The notes under the pieces are model-generated. The model did no database searches, had not been told where the DNA came from, and saw only the letters and a program-made list of their open reading frames with translations. From Cellulomonas sp. HZM (lineage in GTDB: Bacteria > Actinomycetota > Actinomycetes > Actinomycetales > Cellulomonadaceae): a stretch of DNA of 43,406 nt. A program made the position numbers and the translations under genes. Of the stretch, positions 33,593 through 43,406 are shown piece by piece; position 1 is the first letter of the stretch; each line of letters starts with the position of its first letter. Where the stretch lies: the NCBI RefSeq assembly GCF_000708885.1, contig NZ_JEOE01000022.1, positions 1-43,406 on the forward strand. The letters run 5' to 3'.

Positions 33593-34519
33593 TCAGACGC
33601 CGTCGCAGTTCTTCGTCACGACCATGACGGGGCACGCCGCGTGGTGCAGCACCGCCTGGCTCGTCGAGCCGAGCAGCAGTCCTGCGAACCCGCCGCGCCC
33701 GCGCGAGCCGAGCACCACGAGGTCCGTGGCGGTCGAGAACTCGGTGAGCAGCTCGGCCCCCGAGCCGTCGAGCGCGTGGCGCTTCACGACGAGGTCCGGG
33801 TGGTCGGTCAGGGCCTGGTCGACGACGACGTCGAGGCCCTCCTGCATGTCGCGCAGCACCTGCTCGTGGTCGACGGCCGCGGGGAGCCACGCAAGCACCC
33901 CGGCGCGGGTCCCGAGGGGCACGCCCGCGACGGCCGTGAGCTCGGCGTCCCACGCCTCGGCCTCGCCGATCGCGGCCCGCAGCGCGTGCTCGGCCTGCGG
34001 AGAGCCGTCGACGCCGACGACGATGCGCCGGGGCACCCGCACGGGCGGGATCTCGGCGTCGTCGGGCAGCGCGCGCCCCTCGCCGTCCCGCAGGGGCACG
34101 ACGACCGTCGGGCAGTGCGCGTGCGCCGGCAGGGCCGACGACACCGTGCCGAGGAGCCGCTCAGCGAACCCCCCGCGCCCGCGCGTCCCGACCACCACGA
34201 GCCGGGCCTCGCGCGACAGCTCGACGAGCACACCCGCCGCGTCGCCCGTGTGCACCTTCGCGGTGACCGCGAGCCCGTGGTGCGCGACGCGGGCGACCGC
34301 CTCGTCCAGCACCGCCCGCGCACCCTCCTGGATCGCGGAGTCGTCGAGCGCCGCGTAGCCGCCGTCGAGCGACGCCGCGGTGAACGACGGCAGCGAGTAC
34401 GCGCACACGAGGTGCAGCTGCCACCCACGCTGCGCCGCCGCGGCAGCCGCCCAGTCGAGCGCGTGCAGCGCGGGCGCCGATCCGTCGACCCCGACCAGGA
34501 CCACGTCGTCGCGTGCCAT
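33593..34519 (-). CDS. Tandem universal stress protein
   Basis: The 308-residue product contains two UspA domains: residues 1-145 (VLVGVDGSAPALHALDWA; VVVGTRGRGGF) and ~155-305 (IVVGVDGSPQAEHAL; VVLGSRGRGGFAGLLLGS). Both have the GxxGxGG(F/A) ATP-binding loop. It starts at ATG after GAGGAGGGG. Tandem Usp proteins in actinobacteria are often induced by hypoxia or stasis. It converges with the Lrp gene, with only three bases between the stops. Confidence 0.95.
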   Translation of the reverse strand: MARDDVVLVGVDGSAPALHALDWAAAAAAQRGWQLHLVCAYSLPSFTAASLDGGYAALDDSAIQEGARAVLDEAVARVAHHGLAVTAKVHTGDAAGVLVELSREARLVVVGTRGRGGFAERLLGTVSSALPAHAHCPTVVVPLRDGEGRALPDDAEIPPVRVPRRIVVGVDGSPQAEHALRAAIGEAEAWDAELTAVAGVPLGTRAGVLAWLPAAVDHEQVLRDMQEGLDVVVDQALTDHPDLVVKRHALDGSGAELLTEFSTATDLVVLGSRGRGGFAGLLLGSTSQAVLHHAACPVMVVTKNCDGV

Positions 34520-34586
34520 CCGGACCCCTCCTCGCGTCGTCGTCCCAGTCTGCCCCGATCGCACCGGCAGCCCGAGAGCATGCCGC

Positions 34587-34615
34587 ATCTTGACACGATC
34601 TTGACCGGATGCGGA
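34587..34615. promoter_or_regulatory. Direct repeat of ATCTTGAC in an inverted GCATC/GATGC frame
   Basis: The gap between the Usp and HNH genes holds two ATCTTGAC copies 11 bases apart, flanked by GCATC and GGATGC. Such a layout could be an operator or -35 region for the Usp gene. No match to a known regulator is claimed. Confidence 0.3.
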
Positions 34616-34639
34616 TCTCCTGCCCGCGCGAGGCGACGA

Positions 34640-35227
34640 TCAGGCGGGCACGTACGCCGACCACGCGGGGTCGAGCCGCGAGCCGGCGGGTCCGAACGCG
34701 AACGACCACCGCGGCGCGCGCGGCGTGAAGCCCAGCTCCCACCCGATCTCGTGCAGCAGCCGGTCCGCCTTGCGGTGGTTGCAGCGCACGCAGGCAGCCA
34801 CGACGTTGGTCCACTCGTGCCGACCGCCGCGCGAGCGCGGGTGCACGTGGTCCACGGTGTCCGCACCGGCGCCGCAGTACGCGCACCGGTGCTGGTCGCG
34901 CTGCAGCACGGTGCGCCTCGTCGGCGGGACCGGGCGACGCACGGGCACGTGCACGTACCGGGTGAGCGAGATGACGACGGGGACGGGCACCTCGTCGTGC
35001 TCCGAGTGCAGCGTGAGCCCCGACGACTCCAGCACGCGCGCCTTGCCGCTCATCATGAGCAGCACCGCGCGGTGCAGCGTCACGACGCACAGCGGCTCGA
35101 GGCTCGCGTTGAGCAGGAGCGTCCGGGCGGGGGCGACGGCCTCGGCCGCGGGCGCGTTCGCCGGCGCGCGCGGGACGGGGGCGGCGACCTCGGGCACGAC
35201 CTTCAGCGCGGCACTCTTCGTCAGCAC
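34640..35227 (-). CDS. HNH endonuclease
   Basis: The 195-residue product starts at GTG with GGGAGG six bases before. The N-terminal ~115 residues are Ala/Pro-rich then strand-rich (RTLLLNASLEPLCVVTLHRA). The HNH motif follows: CAYCGAGADTVDHVHPRSRGG, then AACVRCNHRK, with two CxxC zinc pairs. Such stand-alone HNH proteins are found across actinobacterial chromosomes with no known role. Confidence 0.93.
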   Translation of the reverse strand: MLTKSAALKVVPEVAAPVPRAPANAPAAEAVAPARTLLLNASLEPLCVVTLHRAVLLMMSGKARVLESSGLTLHSEHDEVPVPVVISLTRYVHVPVRRPVPPTRRTVLQRDQHRCAYCGAGADTVDHVHPRSRGGRHEWTNVVAACVRCNHRKADRLLHEIGWELGFTPRAPRWSFAFGPAGSRLDPAWSAYVPA

Positions 35228-35408
35228 GGCGAACCTCCCGACCGGGTGGTCGGACCGGCTGGCTGCCGGCCCGGGCGGAGCGTTGGAGCAGCGTGGTGCG
35301 CGACCAGGGTAACCGGCGCGGGCGTCGGGCCGGTGACGGCGCGACATCGGGTCTCTCGCGTGCCCCCGGTCGAGAGGGGCGGGCCGGGGATGGCGGGGTC
35401 CGGGGACG

Positions 35409-35447
35409 CGACGAGGCCCCGGCGAACGTGTCGCCGGGGCCTCGTCG
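35409..35447. terminator. 17-bp perfect hairpin terminator
   Basis: A perfect 17-bp stem (CGACGAGGCCCCGGCGA and its complement) with loop ACGTG lies just downstream of the NlpC/P60 gene stop (minus strand). It has no T-tract, as is common in high-GC actinobacteria. Confidence 0.75.
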
Positions 35448-35462
35448 GATGCTCTGCTGGGG

Positions 35463-36275
35463 TCAGCCCACGCGGAGGAACACCGGCGAACGCTGCCAGA
35501 TGCCGCGGAACTGGATGGTCTTGCCCGGACGCGGGGCGTCGATCTGCATGTTGCCGCCCGCGTAGATGGCGACGTGGCCCGGGGTCCAGATGATGTCGCC
35601 CGGCTTGGCCTCCGAGCGCGAGATCACGTGGCCCGCGGCGCGGATGCCGCCGGACGTGCGGGGCAGCGAGATGCCGAGCTGCTTGTAGACGTAGCCGACG
35701 AAGCCGGAGCAGTCGAAGCCGCCGGGGGCCGAGCCGCCCGAGACGTACGGGGTGCCGACGTAACGGGCAGCGATCTCGAGCACCGCGTTGCCGGAGACCG
35801 ACTGCGGGATCGCGTGGCTGCTCGAGCCGTCGCTGGAGTCGTTCGCGTCGTCGTCGCCCGCGTCCGCGGCGGTGCGGACGGTGCTGCGCGAGACGGTCTG
35901 GGTGCGCTCGACCGTGACGGTCTTGACGACCTTCGGCTTGACGGTCTTCACGACCGGGGCGTCGAGCGTCCACTCGGCGTCGAGCGGCGCGGTGACGACC
36001 GGGCCGGAGGCCAGCACGGCCTTGGCGGAAGCGGTCAGGGCGTCGGTGTCGACGGCCGCGAGGGCGCCCGTGACGGTGTCGTCCGTCGGTGCGGCGGCCG
36101 ACGCGGGCGAGGCGCCCAGCATCGAGACCACGAGGCCCGACGAGGCGGCGACGACGGCGGTACGTCGGCCGACGGTCCCGAGCTGGTCGGTCGCAGCCGA
36201 CGCGAGCTCGGTCAGCGGCGTCGAGGGACGCCGTGCGGCGCGGTGGCGGGCGCCGGTGGTGGTGCTCACGGTCAC
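35463..36275 (-). CDS. Secreted NlpC/P60 peptidoglycan endopeptidase
   Basis: The 270-residue product starts at GTG after GGAGAGG. It has a twin-Arg-like basic N-terminus and hydrophobic core (VVAASSGLVVSMLGASPASA), a Val/Lys/Thr linker with an acidic stretch (DAGDDDANDSSDG), and a C-terminal NlpC/P60 domain (Cys189 in FDCSGF, His234 in PGHVAIYAG). Such enzymes cut the stem peptide during growth. It lies downstream of a c-di-AMP riboswitch, so cell-wall turnover is linked to c-di-AMP. Confidence 0.93.
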   Translation of the reverse strand: MTVSTTTGARHRAARRPSTPLTELASAATDQLGTVGRRTAVVAASSGLVVSMLGASPASAAAPTDDTVTGALAAVDTDALTASAKAVLASGPVVTAPLDAEWTLDAPVVKTVKPKVVKTVTVERTQTVSRSTVRTAADAGDDDANDSSDGSSSHAIPQSVSGNAVLEIAARYVGTPYVSGGSAPGGFDCSGFVGYVYKQLGISLPRTSGGIRAAGHVISRSEAKPGDIIWTPGHVAIYAGGNMQIDAPRPGKTIQFRGIWQRSPVFLRVG

Positions 36276-36293
36276 GCGAGTGCCTCTCCGTTC

Positions 36294-36451
36294 GCCTACG
36301 AGGTGAGCTGTCGGGTTCGGGCGGAGACTGCCCGGCCTCGGCGCCCGGCCCGAGGGCCGTTCGTCGGGGCTTCACCCCAAGATCACCGCTTGCGGTGACC
36401 ACAAGATTGGGTCCCCCGCCCCTGCCGGCGGTTCGTACGGACCTCGTAGCG
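36294..36451 (-). ncRNA. c-di-AMP (ydaO-yuaA) riboswitch
   Basis: On the minus strand the leader holds the conserved ydaO core (GGGGTGAA, then CCGAACCCGACAGCTCACC and TCGTAGGC). The ends pair perfectly as CTACGAGGT (36441-36449) with ACCTCGTAG (36296-36304). The Shine-Dalgarno of the NlpC/P60 gene follows within about 15 bases. In actinobacteria this riboswitch typically controls rpf and NlpC/P60 genes and turns expression off when c-di-AMP is high. Confidence 0.88.
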
Positions 36452-38711
<2,260 letters not shown>

Positions 38712-38748
38712 GCCTCCGACGCCCGCGCGTCCCGCACCGCGCTCCCGT

Positions 38749-38796
38749 ACGACGACGAGGTCCGTCCCCCGCGTAGGGGACGGACCTCGTCGTCGT
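38749..38796. terminator. 21-bp perfect hairpin, bidirectional terminator
   Basis: A perfect 21-bp stem with loop CGCGTA stands between convergent serC (stop 38711) and the surface-protein gene (stop 38838). It is well placed to end both transcripts. Confidence 0.85.
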
Positions 38797-38837
38797 CGGC
38801 GGACGGACCTGTCGGGCTGCGTCAGGTCCGCCGCGTG

Positions 38838-39533
38838 TCAGCTCGCGTCGTGCCGGCGCCGAGCCAGCACCAGGGCCACCGCACCCGCGACCACGAGCGC
38901 ACCGGCACCCCACACGATCGGCATCGCGTTCGACCCGGTCGACGAGAGCACCTGCGGGGGGGTGTCACCCGGCGGGTTGGCGAGCACCTCGGTGTCGGGC
39001 GGGCTGGTGAGGCACTTCGGGCTCGACGGCGGGTACGCGACGGTCGTCGTCATGTGGGGGTTGACCTCGAAGAGCACCTTGACGCTCGGGCGGACCCAGT
39101 CGAACTCGTCGCCCTCGACCCACGTGCCGTCGACGAGCCGCCAGCCGGGCCAGTCGACGCCCACGCCGTTCTTCTCGACCGCTCCGGGCCACAGCACCGT
39201 GCCGGACAGCGGCAGGCCCTTCTGCACCACGTCGGCGCCGTCGGGGTTGATCCACGTGATCGTGACGGTCTTGTTGGGAGAGCCGATCGCCTCGACCGCG
39301 TACCGCAGCTTCGGCACGTCGTTGTCGCAGATCGGCTCGAGCACCTTGACCTTGAGCTCGCACGGCAGGTCGCCGCCGTACCCGCTCTCGTCGGCGAGGC
39401 AGCCGTACTGCGTGGCGGACGGGCTGGGGTCGGCGGCCGGGGCCGCGGCCCCCGCGAACGCGACGCCGGGACCCAGGACGGCGACGGCGACCGTCACGAG
39501 TGCGACGAGGCCGGCCTTGAGGATGCGTGGCAT
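38838..39533 (-). CDS. LPXTG-like cell-wall-anchored surface protein
   Basis: The 231-residue product has a signal peptide (ILKAGLVALVTVAVAVLGPGVAFA), a ~150-residue beta-rich ectodomain with Cys pairs (YGCLADES, LPCELKV, PICDNDV, PKCLTSP), and a sorting signal: LSSTG at 196-200, a hydrophobic helix and RRRHDAS tail. The motif deviates from LPXTG; class E/D actinobacterial sortases accept LAXTG-type variants. The start is ATG after AGGGGGG. Ligand unknown. Confidence 0.85.
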   Translation of the reverse strand: MPRILKAGLVALVTVAVAVLGPGVAFAGAAAPAADPSPSATQYGCLADESGYGGDLPCELKVKVLEPICDNDVPKLRYAVEAIGSPNKTVTITWINPDGADVVQKGLPLSGTVLWPGAVEKNGVGVDWPGWRLVDGTWVEGDEFDWVRPSVKVLFEVNPHMTTTVAYPPSSPKCLTSPPDTEVLANPPGDTPPQVLSSTGSNAMPIVWGAGALVVAGAVALVLARRRHDAS

Positions 39534-39657
39534 GACGGGGGTCCCCCCTGGGTGCGGTCGAATTGCGGTGGTTCGCCCCCATACTCACCCCCGCGGCGTC
39601 GCAACCATAGCGGCAGAACGGGTGATTTCGGACATCTTGTCCGTCCTGGACGGATGT

Positions 39658-41439
39658 TCACCCGCTGCAGGTGTGCTCGGCCACCCCGGGGGCCGTGAGC
39701 GTCGGCGTCGCCCAGACCGTCACGCGCCCGTTCCGCACGGGGACGGACGCGGAGACCGTCGTGGTCTCGCCGGCGCGCAGGAAGGCCGTCGTCGACACCG
39801 CGGACCGCTCGTCCTGCACGGCCTGGCCGCCCGCGACGAGGTCGCCGTCACGGGTGAGGGAGTCGAGCTCGGCGCCACGCGGGGCGTAGACCACGACGCG
39901 CGTCGCGAGCGTCCCTGGCGGGATCTCGCCGGGCCGCGTGCCGAGCACGTACGCGGGCAGGTCCGCGAGGTCCTTCGGCGGGTCGTAGGCGAGCGTCACG
40001 CGCACGGTCGCGGTGCGCGACGACGCCGTGCACTCGACACCCACGGTCGTGCGCAGGTAGTAGTCGAGCTTGCCCGTCGTGATGTCGTCGAGGAACACCC
40101 CGGTGGCGTCGGGGGCGGCGCCGGACAGGAACGCCCCGCCGACGAGCGTCCCGGCGAGCACGCGCTGCTCGTCGTCGTGCGCGGACCACACCCGCACCCG
40201 ACCCTGCGAGCTCGCCTCGGTGACCGCGGCCACGAGGCCCTGCGAGGTCCCCTTGCCGGACGTGACGGCCCCGAAGATGCTGCCCGCGACCGACGAGAAC
40301 ACCGCGTCCGCCTGCGGGCCGTTCGCGGTCTCGCGGTAGGTGTCGCTCAGGAGCACGCGCAGGAACGTCGAGGGCTCGAGCGTGAGGCCGGTGCCGGTGC
40401 GGACCTTGCCCACCGCGCCCAGCACCTCCTTGACCGCGACGGGGTCGGTCGCGACGACGCCGTCCACGTGGCCGCCCACGTCCGCGGCCCAGCGCGCCGT
40501 GATGAGCGCCGCGGTGCGCGGGAAGTCGGGGGTCGCCGACGCGTTCTGGATCCACCTGCCGAGCTGGTCGCCGTACAGCTCGCGCTCCGCGGGCGTCAGG
40601 GGCAGGACCGGCTCGTCGAGCGCCCGGAGCTCGCTCGTCGTGCGCTCCTTGCCGAGGCTCAGGTGCCCGTCGTCGGCCGCGACCTGCAGGACGGTGCCGA
40701 CGATGCCGCCCGCGCTGCGCAGCTCCGCGGAGTTGAGGGCGAGGAACAGGTACGAGCGCGGGCCGTCGGCGCCCAGCATCCCCGGGAGCAACGTCGCGAC
40801 CTTGTCCGCGCCCGCGAGCTGCGCATCGACCTTCGCGAGCGCGGTGCGCACCTGCGTGACCGGGTCCGCCAGCGGGCCGACGAGCGCCTCGGTGTCGATC
40901 CCGGCGACGCGATCGCTCGCGGCCGACGTGGCGAGGGCCGCTGCGTGCAGGCGAGGCGCGGCCGCGGCGAGCGCGTCGACGTCGATGCTGCCGTCGGCGC
41001 GGCGCAGCGCCGAGCCGTCCGCGAGCCCGGCCACCGCGTCGACCGCCGGCAGCGCGTCGTGCGTGACGTCGTCGAGGGCCCAGGACACGGTGCCGACCGC
41101 GCGCAGCTGCGGCCCGATCCACGGTGCGTGCTCGTACAGCCGCCACACCGGGTCCGAGGTCGCGGACCTCGCGCGCCCGGTGGCGTCCTGCGCGGCGGGG
41201 ACCGACGCCACGATGGTGTCGGTGTCGCGGTCGTCGATCGCGGTCTGCACGCGGTCGACGACCGAGCGCGCGTCGAGCAGCGCCCCCGCGGCCTGGACGG
41301 CTCGCACCGCGAGCCACCCGAGCGAGACCACCAGCAGGACGACGAGCAGCACGACGACGAGCGCCACCCGGCGCCCCCGCCTGCCGCGCCGGGCCGGTGC
41401 GTCGGCCGCGGGCGCGGTCTCGTCGACCTGGGTGCTCAC
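39658..41439 (-). CDS. DUF4012-family membrane protein
   Basis: The 593-residue product has a basic N-terminus (ARRGRRGRRVA), one TM helix at ~24-46, then a large extracellular domain with the DUF4012 landmarks (LLPGMLGADGPRSYLFLALNSAELRSAGGIVG and later TDPVAVKEVLGAVG). The segment resembles LytR-CpsA-Psr-adjacent proteins of surface polysaccharide loci, but the function is unknown. GTG 41439 is the only sensible start. The end contains a lone Cys (HTCSG). Confidence 0.88.
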   Translation of the reverse strand: MSTQVDETAPAADAPARRGRRGRRVALVVVLLVVLLVVSLGWLAVRAVQAAGALLDARSVVDRVQTAIDDRDTDTIVASVPAAQDATGRARSATSDPVWRLYEHAPWIGPQLRAVGTVSWALDDVTHDALPAVDAVAGLADGSALRRADGSIDVDALAAAAPRLHAAALATSAASDRVAGIDTEALVGPLADPVTQVRTALAKVDAQLAGADKVATLLPGMLGADGPRSYLFLALNSAELRSAGGIVGTVLQVAADDGHLSLGKERTTSELRALDEPVLPLTPAERELYGDQLGRWIQNASATPDFPRTAALITARWAADVGGHVDGVVATDPVAVKEVLGAVGKVRTGTGLTLEPSTFLRVLLSDTYRETANGPQADAVFSSVAGSIFGAVTSGKGTSQGLVAAVTEASSQGRVRVWSAHDDEQRVLAGTLVGGAFLSGAAPDATGVFLDDITTGKLDYYLRTTVGVECTASSRTATVRVTLAYDPPKDLADLPAYVLGTRPGEIPPGTLATRVVVYAPRGAELDSLTRDGDLVAGGQAVQDERSAVSTTAFLRAGETTTVSASVPVRNGRVTVWATPTLTAPGVAEHTCSG

Positions 41440-41503
41440 CGCCCGATCGTCACATACCGGACACCGCGGACATGCGCGTGACCGGCGGTTTCACCCGCCC
41501 GGC

Positions 41504-42826
41504 TCAGGCTGCGGACTGCTCGTCGGCCGCGTCCTGCGCGCCCACGCGCGCGACCTCGGCCTCGCGCCGCGCCTCGAGCTGGTGCACGACGTCCAGGTGC
41601 GGCGAGCGCAGGTGGTAGCGCACCTCGACCCCCCAGGCCCGACGGGCCCACAGGGCCGCGCCGACGCTCACGAGGATCGCCGTGATCGAGCCGATGCCGA
41701 TCGACCAGCGCGCACCGAGCTCCTGCCCGATCCAGCCGACGATGGGCGACCCCACGGGCGTCGCACCGAGGAACACGATCATGTACAGCGCCATGACGCG
41801 ACCGCGCATCGCAGGGTCGGTGCTCATCTGGATGGTCGCGTTGGCGGCGGTCATCATCGTGAGCGACGCGAGCCCGACGGGGATCGACGCGATCGCGTAC
41901 GACGTGAACGTGGGCATGAGGGCCATGACGCCGCTCGCGACCCCGAACCCGAATGCCGCACCGATGACGAGCCGCACGCGGGGCCGGTCGCGGCGCGCGG
42001 CGAGCAGCGCGCCGGTGAGCGAGCCGATCGCGAGCACCGAGCCGAGGATCCCGTACTCACCCGCACCCTTGCCGAACTCGGTGCGCGCCATCATCGCGCT
42101 CGTGAGCTGGAAGTTGAGGCCGAACGTCGACACGACGCCGACCACGACCATGATGACGACGATGTCGCTGCGTCCCCGCACGTAGGCCACGCCCTCGCGG
42201 ATCTGCCCCCGCCCGCGCGGTGCGCTGGGCATGCGGCGCAGCTCCGAGGTGCGCATCTGCGTGAGGGCGAAGATGGTCGCGGCGAACGTCGCGGCGTTGA
42301 TGACGAACACCCAGCCGGTGCCCACCGCAGCGATCGCCAGGCCGGCGATGCCGGGGCCGATGAGGCGCGCGGCGTTGAACGACGCGCTGTTGAGCCCCAC
42401 CGCGTTGGACAGCTTGTTGGCGGGCACCAGCTCGGCCACGAACGTCTGCCGCACCGGGCCGTCGATCGCCGAGACGCAGCCGAGCAATGCCGCGAAAACG
42501 TAGACCTGCCACAGCTGTGCGTGGCCGCCGAGCACGAGTGCGCCGAGACCGGCCGCGAGCACGCCCTGGCCGATCTGCGTGGCCATGAGCAGCTTGCGCC
42601 GGTCGACCCGGTCGGCGAGCAGCCCGGCGTACGCCGAGAGCAGCAGCACGGGCGCGAACTGCAGCGCGGTGGTGATGCCGACCGCCACGCCGGACTCGTC
42701 GGACAGCTGCGTCAGCACCAACCAGTCCTGCGCCACGCGCTGCATCCACGTGCCGATGTTGGCGACGAGCGCGCCGGCGAACCAGAGCCGGTAGTTGCGG
42801 AACCTCAGGGAGTCGAACGTGCTCAC
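41504..42826 (-). CDS. MFS transporter (enterobactin exporter EntS-like family)
   Basis: The 440-residue product has about 12 hydrophobic segments and the loop motif AGLLADRVDRRKLLMATQ between helices 2 and 3. The first segments (FRNYRLWFAGALVANIGTWMQRVAQDWLVL) match the MFS_3/EntS-type drug or siderophore exporters. The C-terminal ~60 residues are a cytoplasmic Arg/Glu-rich tail. The start (GTGA) overlaps the MarR stop by four bases, so the pair is coupled; a MarR-controlled efflux function is likely, substrate unknown. Confidence 0.92.
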   Translation of the reverse strand: MSTFDSLRFRNYRLWFAGALVANIGTWMQRVAQDWLVLTQLSDESGVAVGITTALQFAPVLLLSAYAGLLADRVDRRKLLMATQIGQGVLAAGLGALVLGGHAQLWQVYVFAALLGCVSAIDGPVRQTFVAELVPANKLSNAVGLNSASFNAARLIGPGIAGLAIAAVGTGWVFVINAATFAATIFALTQMRTSELRRMPSAPRGRGQIREGVAYVRGRSDIVVIMVVVGVVSTFGLNFQLTSAMMARTEFGKGAGEYGILGSVLAIGSLTGALLAARRDRPRVRLVIGAAFGFGVASGVMALMPTFTSYAIASIPVGLASLTMMTAANATIQMSTDPAMRGRVMALYMIVFLGATPVGSPIVGWIGQELGARWSIGIGSITAILVSVGAALWARRAWGVEVRYHLRSPHLDVVHQLEARREAEVARVGAQDAADEQSAA

Positions 42827-43248
42827 GAGTCGGCGAGCCTCCGCAGGATCTCGGCGGCGGCGGCGAGTTGCGTGCGCTCGTCGGGCGTCAGCGTGGCGAG
42901 CCGGCCCGCGAGCCAGGTGTCGCGGCGGCGACGCGTCTCGGCGATCTCCGCCTTGCCCGCGCCGGTGAGACTCACGACGACCGCGCGCCCGTCGGTGGGG
43001 TGGGCGTCCTTGACGACGAGCCCCTCGTCGGCCAGGCAGTTGACCGTGCGGGTCATGGACGGCGGCTGGATGCGCTCGAGCTCGGCCAGCTGGCCGGGGG
43101 TCAGCGGGCCGCGCTTCTCGAGCCAGAGCAGGACCGAGAACTGGGTGTCGGTGAGGCCGGCGTCGCCGCGCTCGGCGCGGATCCGGCGCGATGCGCGGCC
43201 GACGGCGATGCGCAGCTCGGACGCGAGCGTGGGTGCGGCGGTGGGCAT
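42823..43248 (-). CDS. MarR-family transcriptional regulator
   Basis: The 141-residue product has the MarR winged helix: LTDTQFSVLLWLEKRGPLTPGQLAELERIQPPSMTRTVNCL, then DGRAVVVSLTGAGKAE as the wing. It probably represses its own operon with the downstream efflux gene until a ligand binds. ATG 43248 follows an AT-rich region with no clear Shine-Dalgarno. Confidence 0.93.
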   Translation of the reverse strand: MPTAAPTLASELRIAVGRASRRIRAERGDAGLTDTQFSVLLWLEKRGPLTPGQLAELERIQPPSMTRTVNCLADEGLVVKDAHPTDGRAVVVSLTGAGKAEIAETRRRRDTWLAGRLATLTPDERTQLAAAAEILRRLADS

Positions 43249-43284
43249 GATGATTACCCTAACTCATTACCTTAAGTAATCACA
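43249..43284 (-). promoter_or_regulatory. AT-rich MarR promoter/operator
   Basis: In a ~75% GC window this stretch is mostly A/T and holds GATTAC/GTAATC half sites plus a CTTAAG centre. Two GGTAAT direct repeats are visible on the minus strand. It immediately precedes the MarR start, as expected for an autoregulatory operator overlapping the promoter. Confidence 0.5.
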
Positions 43285-43406
43285 CCCGCCGACGACGAAG
43301 GCCGTCCCGCCTCCCGTGAGCCTCTCCGCGACCCGTCGTGCGACCAAGGTCCGTGGGCCGCGACCGCCGGCTCGACGGCGGCGGCCGACCGGGTCACGAC
43401 GGCCGC

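Noticed and set aside
40340..43279. A 979-codon plus-strand frame over the DUF4012, MFS and MarR genes
   Set aside because: Composition is Arg/Ser/His-rich with no domain, and it lies opposite three well-recognised genes.

Overview
The window is about 75% GC with strongly G/C third codon positions. It carries typical actinobacterial genes: an IdeR/DtxR iron regulator, an actinobacterial-type SerC, a c-di-AMP riboswitch ahead of an NlpC/P60 protein, a 'septum formation' lipoprotein and GTGA/ATGA start-stop overlaps. I infer a high-GC Actinomycetia genome, plausibly Cellulomonadaceae; the genus is a guess.

Region 1 (1-26306) is most of an extracellular contractile injection system (eCIS, phage-tail-like particle) locus of the Afp/Pvc/Streptomyces-CIS kind. 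A plus-strand operon (1-8355), every junction translationally coupled, encodes in order: an Ala/Pro/Ser/Thr-rich protein at the Afp6 position (cut by the window edge), a CIS-tube/LysM protein (Afp7), a VgrG-like spike (Afp8), a gp25 baseplate wedge (Afp9), a gpJ-like baseplate protein (Afp11), a tail-protein-I homologue (Afp12) and a double zinc-ribbon protein with a C-terminal membrane anchor. Converging on it is a minus-strand operon (19871 to 8362): a DUF4255 tail-terminator/cap protein (Afp16), then three very large paralogous single-pass membrane proteins, each with N-terminal Ig-like domains predicted to be cytoplasmic, one TM helix and an extracellular string of carboxypeptidase-regulatory-like modules. 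A third, plus-strand group (20092-25916) has the Afp15-like AAA+ ATPase, a 1081-residue DUF4157 protein (likely cargo or particle component) and a small YbjN/T3SS-chaperone-like protein. A minus-strand pair (26806 to 25920) encodes a lipoprotein and a DUF4280 PAAR-like spike tip. Sheath, inner tube and tape-measure genes are not in the window and should lie to the left.

Region 2 (26968-34519) holds an OsmC protein with an EcsC-like membrane protein, an aldo/keto reductase, an SRPBCC protein, a dimethylargininase-ornithine aminotransferase pair (arginine/methylarginine catabolism), a CAP-domain protein with a long AAAKK repeat, an Lrp/AsnC regulator and a tandem universal stress protein.

Region 3 (34640-43406) is chromosomal housekeeping: an HNH nuclease, the riboswitch-controlled NlpC/P60 hydrolase, IdeR/DtxR, SerC, an LPXTG-like surface protein, a DUF4012 protein, and a MarR-MFS pair with an AT-rich likely operator.

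The most interesting hypotheses concern the eCIS accessory genes. The three N-in membrane proteins and the tail-anchored zinc-ribbon protein could dock an intracellular particle to the membrane. The DUF4157 protein and the adjacent YbjN-like protein look like a cargo-chaperone pair. A near-identical 18-base motif at matching distances upstream of the DUF4255 and DUF4157 genes suggests co-regulation.
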